Source of the DNA: Brachyspira innocens ATCC 29796
GTDB lineage: Bacteria; Spirochaetota; Brachyspiria; Brachyspirales; Brachyspiraceae
DNA length: 64,000 nt
Direction of reading: 5' to 3'
Assembly (NCBI RefSeq): GCF_000384655.1
Contig: NZ_ARQI01000127.1
Span: 1-64,000, forward strand
The notes below the pieces were generated by a model that was not told the origin of the DNA, did not search any database, and was given only the letters and a program-made list of their open reading frames with translations. The position numbers were made by a program, and so were the translations under genes. Shown one piece after another: positions 63,165-64,000 of this stretch; position 1 is the first letter of the stretch; each line of letters opens with the position of its first letter.

Positions 63165-64000
63165 TTATAAACCGCAATTTTTGTCATAGTTGTTTTTGTT
63201 TAAAATAGCAAGTTCATATGCTTTAACATATTCTTTAGCACTTTTTTCCCAAGAGTTATCTATTTTCATTCCTCTTTGCTGCATTTGATTAAATCTGTCT
63301 CTATGATCATAATAAACACTTACAGCCCAGCCTATAGTATTATACAATGCTGAAGGGTTAGAATCATAGAATTTAAAACCAGTACCTTCTCCAGTCTGTT
63401 CATTATAATTTTCAACTGTATCTTCAAGTCCTCCAGTAGCATGTACAATAGGTAAAGTACCATATCTTAAAGAATACATCTGATTAAGTCCGCAAGGCTC
63501 AAATAAAGAAGGCATTACAAACAAATCGCATCCTGCTTCTATTAAGTGAGATAATTCATTACTGTATCCTATATAAGAGCCAACTCTGCCCGGATATCTT
63601 TTAGGCAAATCACCGAAGAAACTTTCCAATCCCTTGTCTCCAGTACCTAGTATGCAGAACTGAACTTTCATATTATTAACTAAAGGATCTATTATAGAAG
63701 CTATAAAGTGATATCCTTTTTGATCAACAAATCTGCCGATAGCACCTATTAATACAACATCATCATCTTCTTCAAGAAGAAATCTCTTTTGAAGTTCTTT
63801 TTTGCATATTTTTTTACCTTCCATTTTATCAGCAGAATAATTAGCAGGTATAAATTTATCTTTTTCAGGTGACCAAACATTTTCGTCAATACCATTAAGT
63901 ATTCCAAAGAAACTTGTAGTTTTATTTTGTAAATAAGGAGCCATACCATGACCGCCATAAGGAGAAGAAATTTCTTTGGCATAAGTAGGGCTTACTGTTG
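63165..64000 (-). CDS. glgA: Glycogen synthase, C-terminal part (partial)
   Basis: The frame is open to the right edge and encodes the C-terminal 278 residues of a GT5 glycogen synthase that adds glucose from ADP-glucose. The part near the edge reads TVSPTYAKEISSPYGGHG, then NGIDENVWSPEKD, IGRFVDQKGYHFIA and MPSLFEPCGLNQMYSLRYGT, with GGLEDTV near the end. The N-terminal KTGGL segment is outside the window. An internal ATG at 63944 is not the true start. With glgC it forms the glycogen branch. Confidence 0.95.
   Translation of the reverse strand, partial: TVSPTYAKEISSPYGGHGMAPYLQNKTTSFFGILNGIDENVWSPEKDKFIPANYSADKMEGKKICKKELQKRFLLEEDDDVVLIGAIGRFVDQKGYHFIASIIDPLVNNMKVQFCILGTGDKGLESFFGDLPKRYPGRVGSYIGYSNELSHLIEAGCDLFVMPSLFEPCGLNQMYSLRYGTLPIVHATGGLEDTVENYNEQTGEGTGFKFYDSNPSALYNTIGWAVSVYYDHRDRFNQMQQRGMKIDNSWEKSAKEYVKAYELAILNKNNYDKNCGL

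Overview
The window is very AT-rich bacterial DNA. It reads like the chromosome of an anaerobic intestinal spirochaete, most likely Brachyspira. This is inferred from base composition, short AT-rich intergenic regions, an ankyrin-repeat exported protein, Rpn-type nuclease relics, spirochaete-style lipoproteins, acetate kinase and glycogen genes. No rRNA, tRNA, prophage, complete insertion sequence or CRISPR array was seen.

Layout. 1-5050: a heptanucleotide repeat just inside the 5' end of a minus-strand gene that leaves the window (a likely phase-variable locus), then an ankyrin protein, a RecB/Cas4-like nuclease, an Eis-like acetyltransferase, a broken Rpn gene and an RNA uracil methyltransferase. 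5058-14300: an oxidoreductase island on the minus strand, flanked by two MerR-type genes and a LysR-type gene. It holds three aldo/keto reductases, a flavodoxin, a cupin, a SUMF1-flavodoxin fusion, a DUF4405-like membrane protein and a cyclophilin-like lipoprotein. Two near-identical promoters with the 19-bp spacer typical of MerR control mark it as a regulon. Several products carry export signals, which is unusual for NAD(P)H or FMN enzymes. Hairpin cassettes of a dispersed repeat family lie between its genes.

14758-32540: TIR-related region. One TIR / transmembrane / YD-like-repeat gene lies on the plus strand. After a GAF protein, a small subtilase, tsaD and a lipoprotein comes a minus-strand block in transcription order: unknown 203-aa protein, a SLOG-like/transmembrane/TrkA-N/RyR protein, a sigma-70-like factor, an intact 1007-aa TIR-YD protein and a second TIR-YD gene with two compensating homopolymer frameshifts. 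This block is the best candidate for an undescribed conflict or signalling system: a membrane nucleotide sensor and a dedicated sigma factor feeding membrane-anchored TIR effectors with long repeat domains.

33174-47600: mostly housekeeping. pheS-pheT, a phosphoribosyltransferase, a HEPN-like unknown, a LolCE/LolD-type ABC system, an MsbA-like exporter, the four dTDP-L-rhamnose genes with an RgpF-like protein, ExbD and a CAP-domain protein. 47890-57631: a lipoprotein metallopeptidase, ackA, a HEPN/MNT pair, an oligopeptide-binding lipoprotein, a DUF4253 protein, and a YheO-type regulator divergent from a MalY/PatB-type lyase and a dicarboxylate/amino-acid symporter. 57762-64000: a PepSY-like protein, a pseudouridine synthase, glgC, two tandem Cof-type HAD phosphatases, a DJ-1-like protein without the usual cysteine, and the 3' part of glgA.

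Start codons were moved inward from the longest reading frame where a ribosome binding site or family alignment favoured it; this is stated in each entry. Functional names come from reading motifs by eye, without database searches.
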